DNA of 64,000 nucleotides. It comes from CBDESN01 sp965242495 (lineage in GTDB: Bacteria; Pseudomonadota; Alphaproteobacteria; MPNO01). The notes under the pieces are model-generated. The model was given only the letters and a program-made list of their open reading frames with translations. It was not told the DNA's origin and searched no databases. Location: NCBI GenBank assembly GCA_965242495.1, contig OZ251446.1, positions 1,550,001-1,614,000 of the forward strand, in the 5' to 3' direction. Shown in pieces: positions 17,441 to 24,795 of the stretch. The first letter of the stretch is position 1, and the number at the start of each line of letters is the position of its first letter. The position numbers and the translations under genes were made by a program.

Positions 17441-17959
17441 ATGACGACGGAGGCGCGCCGCTACTACGTCGTCTCGCCGGACAACGGCCACGCCGCCGGT
17501 TATGACCGGACCATGGGGGCCGAGACCGCGGCGCTCGCCCATGGCGACGGGGCGCATGTGGTGGACACCATGGGCATGCCCTACCAGCCGTCGGTCCGCA
17601 TCGTCCGGGACGGCGCGCTCGCCTATGTCGGCTACGGCATCTTCGACGGTCGCCGCGGCGCCGACGCCAACCTGATCGAAGCGGCCAAGACGGGGTATCT
17701 GCCGATCGTCAAGGCGTTCCTCGCCAAGGGAGCCGACCCGAACGCCGCCGACCGCGACGGCGGGACGGCGCTGATCTGGGCCGCGGCGCGCGGCAAGGCC
17801 GACGTGGTCGCCTGCCTGTTGGCCGCGGGGGCCGACATGAGCGCCGCCGATACGGGCGGGCTGACGGCCCTCGGTCTGGCGGTGCGGAAGAAGCGGGCGG
17901 AGGTGATCGACCTCTTGCGCGCCGCCGGCGCCGACGACGTCGACGAAGCCGGCGGCTGA
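17441..17959 (+). CDS. Ankyrin-repeat protein between qmoA and sat
   Basis: A 172-residue protein. The N-terminal 70 residues form a unique segment (ending YVGYGIFDGRRG). Then come about three ankyrin repeats: NLIEAAKTGYLPIVKAFLAK, GGTALIWAAARGKADVVACL and GLTALGLAVRKKRAEVIDLL. No signal peptide is present. It lies 20 bp before sat on the same strand and so is probably co-transcribed with it. A protein-protein contact role is likely. Why it accompanies a sulfur gene is unknown. Confidence 0.75.
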   Translation: MTTEARRYYVVSPDNGHAAGYDRTMGAETAALAHGDGAHVVDTMGMPYQPSVRIVRDGALAYVGYGIFDGRRGADANLIEAAKTGYLPIVKAFLAKGADPNAADRDGGTALIWAAARGKADVVACLLAAGADMSAADTGGLTALGLAVRKKRAEVIDLLRAAGADDVDEAGG

Positions 17960-17979
17960 ACCGGGCGAGGCGGGCGCGG

Positions 17980-19152
17980 ATGGACAGGCTGGTTCCGCCG
18001 CATGGCGGGGGCGGGTTGAAGCCGCTGCTGGCGCCGGAGGAGACGCGCAAGGAGCTGCGCGCGCGGGCGGCGACGCTCAAGCCCGTGCCTCTGACGAGCC
18101 GCGAGGCGTCCGATCTGGTGATGCTGGCGATGGGCGCCTATTCGCCGCTCGAAGGGTTCATGGACCACGACGACTGGCGCGGGGCCTGCGAGGACATGCG
18201 GCTCGCCGACGGCCTGTTCTGGCCGATCCCGATCACCCTGTCCTGCGCCGGGGACCTAGCCGGCGGGATCGAGGCGGGGCGGGAGGCGGCGCTGGTCGAC
18301 GGCGCGTCGGGCGAGACGATGGGGATCCTCGAAGTGACCGGCAAATACCGCATCGACCGGTCGTTCGAATGCGCCAGCGTCTTCCGCACGCGGGATGCGG
18401 CCCATCCCGGGGCGGCCAAGGTGATGGCGCAAGGCGAGTTCAACCTCGCCGGCCGGGTGACGGCGTTGAGCGAAGGGGGCTGGCCGGAGGCCTATCCGGA
18501 CCTCTACCGCCGGCCGGCGGAGACGCGCGCCCTGTTCGCCGAGCGCGGCTGGTCGCGGGTCGCGGCCTTCCAGACGCGGAACCCGATGCATCGGAGCCAC
18601 GAATATCTGGCGAAGCTCGCGATCGAGGTCTGCGACGGGCTGCTGATCCATCAGGTGCTGGGCGCGCTCAAGCCGGGCGACATCCCGGCCGGGATACGCG
18701 CCCGCGCGATCGCGGCCCTGGTCGATACCTATTTCGCGCCCGGCGCCTGCGTGCAGGCCGGTTACCCGATCGAGATGCGCTACGCCGGCCCGCGCGAGGC
18801 GCTGCTGCACGCCTTGTTCCGTCAGAATTTCGGCTGCTCGCATCTGGTCGTCGGACGCGACCATGCGGGCGTCGGCGACTATTACGGCCCGTTCGACGCG
18901 CATCGCGCCTTCGACGAGATCCCGGAAGGCAGCCTGGCGACCCGGCCGTTGAAGATCGACGTAACCTTCCACTGCTACAAATGCGAGGGACTCGCCACCG
19001 GCCGCACCTGTCCGCACGGCGAGGAGGATCGGCTGAACATCTCCGGCACCCGCCTGCGCGAAATGTTCGCCAACGGCGAGGAGGTCCCGCGCGAATACAG
19101 CCGCCCCGAAGTGATCGAGATTCTGCGCGCCTACTACCGCGACCTGGCGTGA
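17980..19152 (+). CDS. sat: Sulfate adenylyltransferase (ATP sulfurylase), dissimilatory type
   Basis: A 390-residue homo-oligomeric ATP sulfurylase that interconverts ATP + sulfate and APS + pyrophosphate. The nucleotide motif QTRNPMHRSH is at 198-207 and VVGRDHAGVGDYYG near 289. A zinc-knuckle-like CYKCEGLATGRTCPHG near 330 is found in the Sat of sulfur oxidisers and reducers. It is not the CysDN type used for assimilation. With the divergent Qmo genes it suggests APS-dependent sulfite oxidation or its reverse. ATG 17980 is assumed; the ribosome site is a loose GGCGGG. Confidence 0.93.
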   Translation: MDRLVPPHGGGGLKPLLAPEETRKELRARAATLKPVPLTSREASDLVMLAMGAYSPLEGFMDHDDWRGACEDMRLADGLFWPIPITLSCAGDLAGGIEAGREAALVDGASGETMGILEVTGKYRIDRSFECASVFRTRDAAHPGAAKVMAQGEFNLAGRVTALSEGGWPEAYPDLYRRPAETRALFAERGWSRVAAFQTRNPMHRSHEYLAKLAIEVCDGLLIHQVLGALKPGDIPAGIRARAIAALVDTYFAPGACVQAGYPIEMRYAGPREALLHALFRQNFGCSHLVVGRDHAGVGDYYGPFDAHRAFDEIPEGSLATRPLKIDVTFHCYKCEGLATGRTCPHGEEDRLNISGTRLREMFANGEEVPREYSRPEVIEILRAYYRDLA

Positions 19153-19155
19153 GGA

Positions 19156-19175
19156 CGAACGGCGCGCGCCGTTCG
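19156..19175 (+). terminator. Possible terminator hairpin after sat
   Basis: A perfect 20-bp palindrome CGAACGGCGCGCGCCGTTCG starts three bases after the sat stop. It could form a strong stem but has no T run after it, so it is a hairpin-type 3' end at best. Confidence 0.4.
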
Positions 19176-19201
19176 ATTCGGGCGGGCGCCGGGCGGCGCA
19201 C

Positions 19202-19230
19202 TTGACAAGCGTAATATGACATGCTACAAA
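19202..19230 (+). promoter_or_regulatory. Strong sigma70-type promoter of higBA
   Basis: A perfect -35 box TTGACA (19202-19207), 17-bp spacer, and TACAAA (19225-19230) as -10. The predicted transcription start falls at about 19236-19238, on the toxin ATG at 19237, so the message may be leaderless. HigA-type antitoxins usually bind across such promoters; I see no clean palindrome that proves it. Confidence 0.75.
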
Positions 19231-19236
19231 TAGTTC

Positions 19237-19515
19237 ATGATACGGAGCTTCGGAAGCAGGGCGCTGAAACGGTTCTTCAAGCGTGGCAAGGAACACCGCA
19301 TCCACGCCAGCCACCGAGAGACCGTGCGGGACATCCTGGCGCGCCAGGACGCCGCGGCGACTCCCGAAGACTTGAACCTCCCAGGTTTCCGGCTTCATCC
19401 GCTGACGGGCGACCGCGCGGATTGCCGGGCGGTGACGGTGCGAGCCAGTCGGCGAATCACCTTCCGCTTCGAAGACGGCGACGCCTTCGACCTCGACTAT
19501 CTGGACTACCATTAG
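19237..19515 (+). CDS. higB: HigB-type (RelE superfamily) toxin
   Basis: A 92-residue RelE/HigB-fold mRNA interferase. The start MIRSFGSRALKRFFKRGK and the middle NLPGFRLHPLTGDRADCRAV are family hallmarks, as is the C-terminal ITFRFEDGDAFDLDYLDYH. HigB toxins cut mRNA at the ribosome. It is encoded before its antitoxin, the usual hig order. The ATG sits at the predicted transcription start of the promoter at 19202-19230. Confidence 0.85.
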   Translation: MIRSFGSRALKRFFKRGKEHRIHASHRETVRDILARQDAAATPEDLNLPGFRLHPLTGDRADCRAVTVRASRRITFRFEDGDAFDLDYLDYH

Positions 19516-19577
19516 GGATCAGGCAGCCATGCATACACCACGCAGAGAGCAACAATATCCAAAACGGTATTTGGGCC

Positions 19578-19877
19578 ATGATCATGCACAACCCGCCCCA
19601 TCCCGGCGGGGTCGTCAGGCGGCAGTGCCTGGAGCCTTTGGGACTGACGGTCACCGAAGCCGCGAAGGGCCTCGGCGTTTCGCGCAACACGCTCTCCATG
19701 CTGCTCAACGGCCGCCTCGGGATTTCTCCGGATATGGCCGTCCGCCTCTCGCGCGGCTTCGGCGGCAGTCCGGAGAGTTGGTTGCGACAGCAGATGCAGT
19801 ACGACCTATGGCGGGCGCAGCGGCGCGCCGCAGACATCCGGGTGCGCAAGTTCGAGGCCGCCCCGCCCGCCGGGTAG
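19578..19877 (+). CDS. higA: HigA-type antitoxin (XRE helix-turn-helix)
   Basis: A 99-residue protein with an XRE-type helix-turn-helix: LTVTEAAKGLGVSRNTLSML (about 24-43) and ISPDMAVRLSRGFGGSPESW. The start MIMHNPPHPGG is typical of HigA and gives ATG 19578 or 19584. It should neutralise HigB and repress the operon promoter. It follows the toxin after a 62-bp gap. Confidence 0.85.
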   Translation: MIMHNPPHPGGVVRRQCLEPLGLTVTEAAKGLGVSRNTLSMLLNGRLGISPDMAVRLSRGFGGSPESWLRQQMQYDLWRAQRRAADIRVRKFEAAPPAG

Positions 19878-19965
19878 TCTTCGATCGGCGCGCGGCGGGT
19901 CTTCGTCCGCGTTCGATCGGCGCAAGGGCGGAGCCGCTCCCCGCCGATAAATCCCGCGACCGGCG

Positions 19966-19994
19966 TTGACCTCGCCGGGGCGAGCGAAAACAAT
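19966..19994 (+). promoter_or_regulatory. Candidate promoter for the hydrolase-LLM operon
   Basis: TTGACC (19966-19971), 17-bp spacer, AACAAT (19989-19994), about 40 bp before the hydrolase start. The -10 match is moderate. Confidence 0.4.
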
Positions 19995-20033
19995 GCCGGG
20001 CCGCGCGGGTCGCGGCCGGAAGGCGGAGGCGGG

Positions 20034-20819
20034 ATGGCCGAGCACGACAGCGCGTTCGTCGATGTGGGCGGATGCAGGATCGAGGTCCTGCAAGGCGGCG
20101 TCGGCGCGCCGCTGCTGTTCCTGCACGGGGCCGGCGGGGCGAGCCGCTGGATGCCGTTCATGGACCGGCTCGCCGAGTCCTACCGGCTCGTCGCGCCCAG
20201 CCATCCGGGTTTCGGCAGATCGGATACCCCGGACTGGCTCGACAACATGTCGGACCTCGCCTTCTTCTATCTCGATTTTCTGGAGGCGCTCGACCTCCGC
20301 GAGCTGCACCTCGTCGGCAACTCGCTCGGCGGCTGGCTCGCCTGCGAGATCGCGGTGCGTTCGATCGAGCGGCTGCGGACGCTGACGCTGGTCTCGCCCG
20401 CCGGCATCCACCTCAAGGGCGCGCCCAAGGGCGACATCTTCCTGTGGAGCCCCGAGACGCGCGTCCGCAACACGTTCCACGACCAGGCGCTCGCCGAGGC
20501 CCGGCTGGCGCAGCAGCCGACCTCGGAGGAAGCCGACATCGCGCTCAAGAACCACTTCGCCACCGCCAAGCTCGCCTGGCACCCGAGATTCTACAACCCC
20601 GACCTCGGCAAATGGCTGCACCGGATCCGGATCCCGACCATGATCCTGTGGGGCGCGGACGACCGGATCATCCCCGTCGCCTACGCCCACGCCTTCCGGG
20701 AGCTGATCCCGAACGCCGAGCTGCGCATCATCCCGGCCTGCGGCCATCTGCCGCAGCAGGAGGCGACGGACGATTTCGTCGCCGGCGTGCGAGCGGTCGC
20801 CGACGGAGTCCGGCCATGA
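20034..20819 (+). CDS. Alpha/beta hydrolase
   Basis: A 261-residue alpha/beta hydrolase. The oxyanion-hole segment is LLFLHGAGGASRW (about 27-39), the nucleophile elbow is VGNSLGGW (about 94-101), the acid is in LWGADDRIIP (about 203-212), and the base histidine is in PACGHLPQ (about 232-239). It resembles C-C bond or ester hydrolases of degradation pathways (MhpC-like). It overlaps the LLM flavoenzyme gene by four bases, so both probably act on one substrate route. Confidence 0.85.
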   Translation: MAEHDSAFVDVGGCRIEVLQGGVGAPLLFLHGAGGASRWMPFMDRLAESYRLVAPSHPGFGRSDTPDWLDNMSDLAFFYLDFLEALDLRELHLVGNSLGGWLACEIAVRSIERLRTLTLVSPAGIHLKGAPKGDIFLWSPETRVRNTFHDQALAEARLAQQPTSEEADIALKNHFATAKLAWHPRFYNPDLGKWLHRIRIPTMILWGADDRIIPVAYAHAFRELIPNAELRIIPACGHLPQQEATDDFVAGVRAVADGVRP

Positions 20820-21997
20820 AATTCTTCTTCTTCCATCTGATGCCCTACGCCCATCTCGACCTCGATTACGACAAGGAGTTCGAGGCGGCCTACATCACCC
20901 TGCCCAACAGCTTCTACGATCCGAAGCGGGGGCATGCGCTGTACGAGCGCTACCTGGACGAGCTGGAGCTGGCGGATGCGCTCGGCTTCGACGGCATCTG
21001 CGTCAACGAGCACCACCAGACCGCCTACGGCATGATGCCCTCGCCCAACCTGCTCGCCGCGGCGCTGGCCCGGCGCACCGCGCGGGCCAGGATCTGCGTG
21101 CTCGGCCGGGCGCTGCCGCTGGCCGCCAACCCGCTCGTCATCGCCGAAGAGTTCGCGATGCTCGACAACATGACCGCCGGCCGGTTCATCGCCGGCTTCG
21201 TGCGCGGCCTGGGCAGCGAATACCACGCTTCCAGCGTCAACCCCGCCTTCTCGCTCGAGCGGTTCCGCGAGGCGCACGACCTCATCGTCCGCGCCTGGAG
21301 CGAGACCGGCCCGTTCCATTTCGAAGGCAAGCATTACCACTTCCAATACGTCAACCCGTGGCCGCGCCCCTACCAGACGCCGCACCCGCCGATCTGGATC
21401 CCATCCCAGGGATCGACCGAGACCGTCGAATGGGCGGCCCATCCCGACCGCAAATACACCTATCTCATCACCTACAGCCCGGTGGATTCGGTGATCCGCA
21501 ACATGGCCGCCTACCGCGCCCAGTGCGAGGCCTACGGCTATCGCTGCGCGCCGGAGCAGCTCGGCTGGGCGGTCCCGATCTACGTCGCCGAGACCGACGA
21601 GATCGCCGCCCGCGAGGCCCGGCCCCATATCGAGGCCTTCTTCAACAAGTTCCTGCGCGCCCCCGTGGAATACAAGCTCCCGCCCGGCTATTCGTCGATG
21701 GGTTCGTTCAAGCGCGTGATGGAGCAGAAATACAAGATCCGCGAAGGCTTCATGAGCTTCGACATGCTGACCGGGAGCGGCATGCTGATCTGCGGCGGCC
21801 CGGCGACCGTCGCCGAGCGCCTCGCCGGCTACCAGGCCGAGATGGGCCTCGCCAACCTGATCGCCACCCTCCAGTTCGCGACCCTGCCGCGCGAGCTGAC
21901 GGAGAAGAATCTCCGCCTGTTCGCCCAGGAGGTGATGCCGCTGCTGAAGCCGCTCGGCGAGACGCCGCCCGGGGCGGCGGGCGTCGCGGCGGCATAG
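20816..21997 (+). CDS. LLM-class flavin-dependent oxidoreductase (bacterial luciferase family)
   Basis: A 393-residue TIM-barrel flavin monooxygenase. Hallmarks are GFDGICVNEHHQTAYGMMPS (about 62-81), NPLVIAEEFAMLDNMTAGR and a Gly-rich FVRGLGSEYHAS for FMN. It would use FMNH2 and O2 to hydroxylate or cleave an unactivated substrate. The long C-terminal segment is typical of this two-gene arrangement with an alpha/beta hydrolase. No flavin reductase is encoded beside it. Confidence 0.85.
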   Translation: MKFFFFHLMPYAHLDLDYDKEFEAAYITLPNSFYDPKRGHALYERYLDELELADALGFDGICVNEHHQTAYGMMPSPNLLAAALARRTARARICVLGRALPLAANPLVIAEEFAMLDNMTAGRFIAGFVRGLGSEYHASSVNPAFSLERFREAHDLIVRAWSETGPFHFEGKHYHFQYVNPWPRPYQTPHPPIWIPSQGSTETVEWAAHPDRKYTYLITYSPVDSVIRNMAAYRAQCEAYGYRCAPEQLGWAVPIYVAETDEIAAREARPHIEAFFNKFLRAPVEYKLPPGYSSMGSFKRVMEQKYKIREGFMSFDMLTGSGMLICGGPATVAERLAGYQAEMGLANLIATLQFATLPRELTEKNLRLFAQEVMPLLKPLGETPPGAAGVAAA

Positions 21998-22072
21998 GCC
22001 GGGTCGCGGCGACGGGCGCGAACGGGCCGGGCCGCGCGCCGGCGCCGGCCGCACTCCCCGGGGAGGCGTGAA

Positions 22073-22975
22073 ATGCGCCGGATCGCGGCGTCCGCCTATG
22101 TGCTGCTCGCCCTGACGGCGCTGTTCTGGGCCGGAACGGTGATCGCCGGGCGCGCCGTCGCCGACGAGACCCTGCCGCTCGCGCTCAACTTCTGGCGCTG
22201 GGTGGTGGCGCTCGCGGTGGTGGCGCCGTTCGGTTGGGCCGGGCTGCGCGGTCGGCTCGCCCTGGTGCGCGCGCATTGGCGCCTGCTCGGCGTCCTCGGC
22301 CTGCTCAACATGACCGGATTCGGATCGCTGATGTTCGTCGGGCTCCAGCACACCCAGGCCCTCAACGCATCGCTCCTGCTGGGAACGATGACGATCAACG
22401 TGGTGATCCTCTCCTGGCTGGTATTGCGGGTCCGCATCTCCGCCGCGCAGACGCTGGGCGTCGCCGCCGGCTTCGCCGGCATGGTCGTCATCGTGGCGCG
22501 CGGCGACCCGGCCGCGCTGGTGACGCTCTCGGTCAATATCGGCGACCCGGTGATCTGGCTCGCGATCCTGTGCTACGGCTTCTATTCGATCTTCCTGCCG
22601 CGCGTGCCGGACGAACTGCCGCTGGCGAGCCTGATGACGGTGCTCTGCGCCGTCGGGGTCGCGACCTGCCTGCCGCTCCATCTGTGGGAGGCGCTGGCCC
22701 GGGGGCGCTCCATGGCGCCGGGCGCGGACGCGCTCTGGGCGATCGCCTATCTCGGCGTCTTCTCCTCGCTGCTCGCCCAGACCTTCTGGGCCGCGGGCGT
22801 GGCCAAGGTCGGAGCCAACACGGCGAGCTACTTCATCTATCTCGCGCCGGTGTTCGGGACGGTCATGGCCGTCGGGCTGCTGGGCGAGACGCTCGCCCCC
22901 TTCCACGTCGCCGGCGTCGCCTTGATCTTCGTCGGCATCTTCCTCGCCACCCGCCGGATCGCGTCCGGCGGTTGA
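22073..22975 (+). CDS. DMT-superfamily transporter (EamA family)
   Basis: A 300-residue inner-membrane protein with about ten hydrophobic spans in two EamA repeats, starting YVLLALTALFWAGTVIAGRA. The second repeat carries SLLAQTFWAAGVAKVGANTA and YLAPVFGTVMAVGLLGE, the usual end of EamA domain 2. Such proteins mostly export small metabolites. It stands 75 bp after the LLM gene and is convergent with the nitrile hydratase operon, five bases apart. Confidence 0.88.
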   Translation: MRRIAASAYVLLALTALFWAGTVIAGRAVADETLPLALNFWRWVVALAVVAPFGWAGLRGRLALVRAHWRLLGVLGLLNMTGFGSLMFVGLQHTQALNASLLLGTMTINVVILSWLVLRVRISAAQTLGVAAGFAGMVVIVARGDPAALVTLSVNIGDPVIWLAILCYGFYSIFLPRVPDELPLASLMTVLCAVGVATCLPLHLWEALARGRSMAPGADALWAIAYLGVFSSLLAQTFWAAGVAKVGANTASYFIYLAPVFGTVMAVGLLGETLAPFHVAGVALIFVGIFLATRRIASGG

Positions 22976-22980
22976 CCGGG

Positions 22981-23673
22981 CTATTCGGCGGCGCGCGCCG
23001 CCGCCGGCGCTCTGGGAAGGGAGACGCCGACCAGACAGTCGCGCGTCACCAGGGCGGCGAGTTCGTCTTCGCTCCACCCCTCGGCGCCCTCGGGCCGCAT
23101 CGGCAGCACCAGATAGCGCATGTCGGCGTTCGAGTCGTGGACGCGAACGGTGACGTCCTCGGGGATTTCGGTGCCGAATTCCGCCAGCACCGCGCGCGGC
23201 TCGATCACCGCCCGCGAGCGGTAGGATTTGCTTTTGTACCAGTCGGGCGGCAGGCCGAGGATGGTGCGCGGATAGCAGGAGCAGAGGGTGCACACCACCA
23301 TGTTGTGCACCTCGGGCGTGTTCTCGACCACGACCAGTTCGGCCCCGGCCATCGGGATGCCGAGCTCGCCCGCCGCGGCCGTGCCGTCGGCCATCAGCCG
23401 CTCCCGGAAGGCCGCATCTGTCCAGGCCTTGGCCGCGATCTTCGCCCCCAGATGGATGCCGCGCGAATCCATGAATTCGAGATTCCGGCGGACCTCCTCC
23501 GCGGTGATCACGCCCTTCTCGATCAGCAGCTCCTTGATCGCCTCGGCCATCAACTCGTAATGGCCGGTCTCGTCGACGTCGTGCGCGCCGTCGTCATGCC
23601 AGCGCAGGACCTCGCCATGTCCGTGGTCATGCCCATGGCCGTGCGCGTGCGCGTGGCCGCGATCATCGGTCAT
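22981..23673 (-). CDS. Cobalt-type nitrile hydratase alpha / thiocyanate hydrolase gamma subunit
   Basis: A 230-residue metal-binding catalytic subunit. The claw motif is VCTLCSCY (127-134); threonine in CTLC marks the cobalt type. Its cysteines are normally oxidised to sulfenic and sulfinic acids. The N-terminus is unusually His-rich (HAHAHGHGHDHGHG, residues 7-20) and may carry metal for loading. The beta chain is split over the two genes upstream, as in thiocyanate hydrolase ScnBAC and in toyocamycin nitrile hydratase. Products would be an amide from a nitrile, or COS and ammonia from thiocyanate. Confidence 0.88.
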   Translation of the reverse strand: MTDDRGHAHAHGHGHDHGHGEVLRWHDDGAHDVDETGHYELMAEAIKELLIEKGVITAEEVRRNLEFMDSRGIHLGAKIAAKAWTDAAFRERLMADGTAAAGELGIPMAGAELVVVENTPEVHNMVVCTLCSCYPRTILGLPPDWYKSKSYRSRAVIEPRAVLAEFGTEIPEDVTVRVHDSNADMRYLVLPMRPEGAEGWSEDELAALVTRDCLVGVSLPRAPAAARAAE

Positions 23674-23986
23674 CGTCGTCCTCCCCGACCGCCCGGAGCC
23701 AATGTTCGTAGATTTCGAGGTCGAGCGTGTCCCGCGCCGGCCCCCGATAGTCGGGCCACAGCTCGCGTTGCGTCAGCCGCACCCGATACAGGTGGCGCGC
23801 CGGCAGGCCGTCGAACCCGTAGGCCAGTTCCTCGGGGTTGGGAAAGGCGCCGCAATAGCGCTCGATCACGCCGGTCTTGCCGCGCGCGTAATGGGGCGTC
23901 CGACGATGGCCGGGTGGATGGACCGCGGCGATCCGCACCCGGTCGCCGGGCGAGAACCGCCGCGGCGCGGCCGCCGCCCCGGTCAC
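23663..23986 (-). CDS. Nitrile hydratase beta C-terminal (SH3-like) half / thiocyanate hydrolase alpha subunit
   Basis: A 107-residue protein equal to the C-terminal domain of nitrile hydratase beta: FSPGDRVRI (about 9-17), then HYARGKTGVIERYCGAFPNP and LYRVRLTQRELWPDY. The start GTG 23986 overlaps the stop of the N-terminal-half gene (GTGA), and its own end overlaps the alpha gene by 11 bp. The separate C-terminal half is real, not a frameshift artefact, because each part has its own coupled start. Confidence 0.82.
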   Translation of the reverse strand: MTGAAAAPRRFSPGDRVRIAAVHPPGHRRTPHYARGKTGVIERYCGAFPNPEELAYGFDGLPARHLYRVRLTQRELWPDYRGPARDTLDLEIYEHWLRAVGEDDDDR

Positions 23987-24288
23987 GCGCCGCCCTCCAG
24001 CCGCGCCCGGATGGCGGCCATCCGCCGTTCGATCTCGGCCCCGGCGACCAGGCCCTTCTCCTCGATCAGATTGCCGAGCGCCGCGGCCCAGCGCCGGAAA
24101 TACGCCTCGTCGTACACTTCCGGGGGCAGTTCTTCGAGCGCCCGGCGGACCTCGTCCACCGTTATCAGCCCTCGTTCGCGGAGCGCCCCGACGACCGCGG
24201 TGAGGCTCTTCGCCCAAGGCTCCGCCTCGTGCGCCTCGAGATCGATCGGACCGGCCGGCCGGCCCCCGAGATCGTGCTGCCCCTGCAT
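23983..24288 (-). CDS. Nitrile hydratase beta N-terminal half / thiocyanate hydrolase beta-like subunit
   Basis: A 101-residue helical protein: PWAKSLTAVVGALRERGLIT, AYFRRWAAALGNLIEEKGLV and IERRMAAIRARLE match the N-terminal helical domain of nitrile hydratase beta and the related accessory proteins. ATG 24288 has GGGAAGGG directly upstream. The order N-half, C-half, alpha equals scnB-scnA-scnC. It could instead be an activator-type accessory protein, since those share this domain. Confidence 0.7.
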   Translation of the reverse strand: MQGQHDLGGRPAGPIDLEAHEAEPWAKSLTAVVGALRERGLITVDEVRRALEELPPEVYDEAYFRRWAAALGNLIEEKGLVAGAEIERRMAAIRARLEGGA

Positions 24289-24316
24289 CCCTTCCCGTCC
24301 CTCGCGCCGGACTCCA

Positions 24317-24553
24317 TCATACCGGACGCCGGCGGCGATGGGAGGCCCGCGCCCGCAACGACGCCGCGCGCTCGCCCGCAACGGCTTCGCGCAGGCCTTC
24401 GAGCAGGCTTTCAGGCTTCGCCATACGCCCGCGCAGCTCCGCCCGCCCGCGTTCGAGCCGATCGCCCTGCGCGCCCCGCCCAACGCCCTGCCGGAACGTC
24501 AGCCCGACGACGGCGGGGGCGGCGATGAGTTCCGGAGTGATTCCGCCGTCCAT
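24317..24553 (-). CDS. Hypothetical protein (78 aa) upstream of the nitrile hydratase-type genes
   Basis: An open frame from ATG 24553 with AGGA seven bases upstream. The product starts MDGGITPELIAAPAVVGL and turns basic and Arg-rich at the end. Codon bias looks coding, but I recognise no family. It ends 28 bp before the N-half gene on the same strand and may share its transcript. Confidence 0.3.
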   Translation of the reverse strand: MDGGITPELIAAPAVVGLTFRQGVGRGAQGDRLERGRAELRGRMAKPESLLEGLREAVAGERAASLRARASHRRRRPV

Positions 24554-24795
24554 GGAGCGATCCTATGGCGGCGGGTCCGCCGGAGCAACCGCCGGCGCGC
24601 GCGCCGTCATGACGTCGATCGCCGCCGGATGAACGACCGGGCGTTCCCCACCGGCGCCCCCGGCGAGGCCGGACGGGACGGTTCGCGGCGCGCCATGCCG
24701 GCCCGTCGGCCAGCGATTGCGTTCTTTTACCCACCACATCGGCAGATAAGTCGATCCCGGGATCGCGCCGTTCTCGATTTTGTCGGGATACCACC
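24554..24795. other. Intergenic region between restriction enzyme 3' end and nitrile hydratase cluster
   Basis: No convincing gene. It contains a 14-bp palindrome CGATCCCGGGATCG (about 24750-24763) and a relatively AT-rich stretch near the end of the restriction gene. A promoter for the minus-strand nitrile hydratase genes should lie here, but no clear boxes are visible. Confidence 0.5.

Noticed and set aside
20681..23293. 870-codon minus-strand frame opposite the LLM and EamA genes
   Set aside because: Shadow frame; the plus-strand genes have full family motifs and coupled starts.
23983..23986. Frameshift splitting one nitrile hydratase beta gene
   Set aside because: The two halves are joined by a proper GTGA stop/start overlap, and split forms are known in thiocyanate hydrolase.
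24751..24762. GATCCCGGGATC palindrome as a restriction-system control site
   Set aside because: Lies past the 3' end of the nuclease gene; no C protein or repeated sites, so a regulatory role is unsupported.
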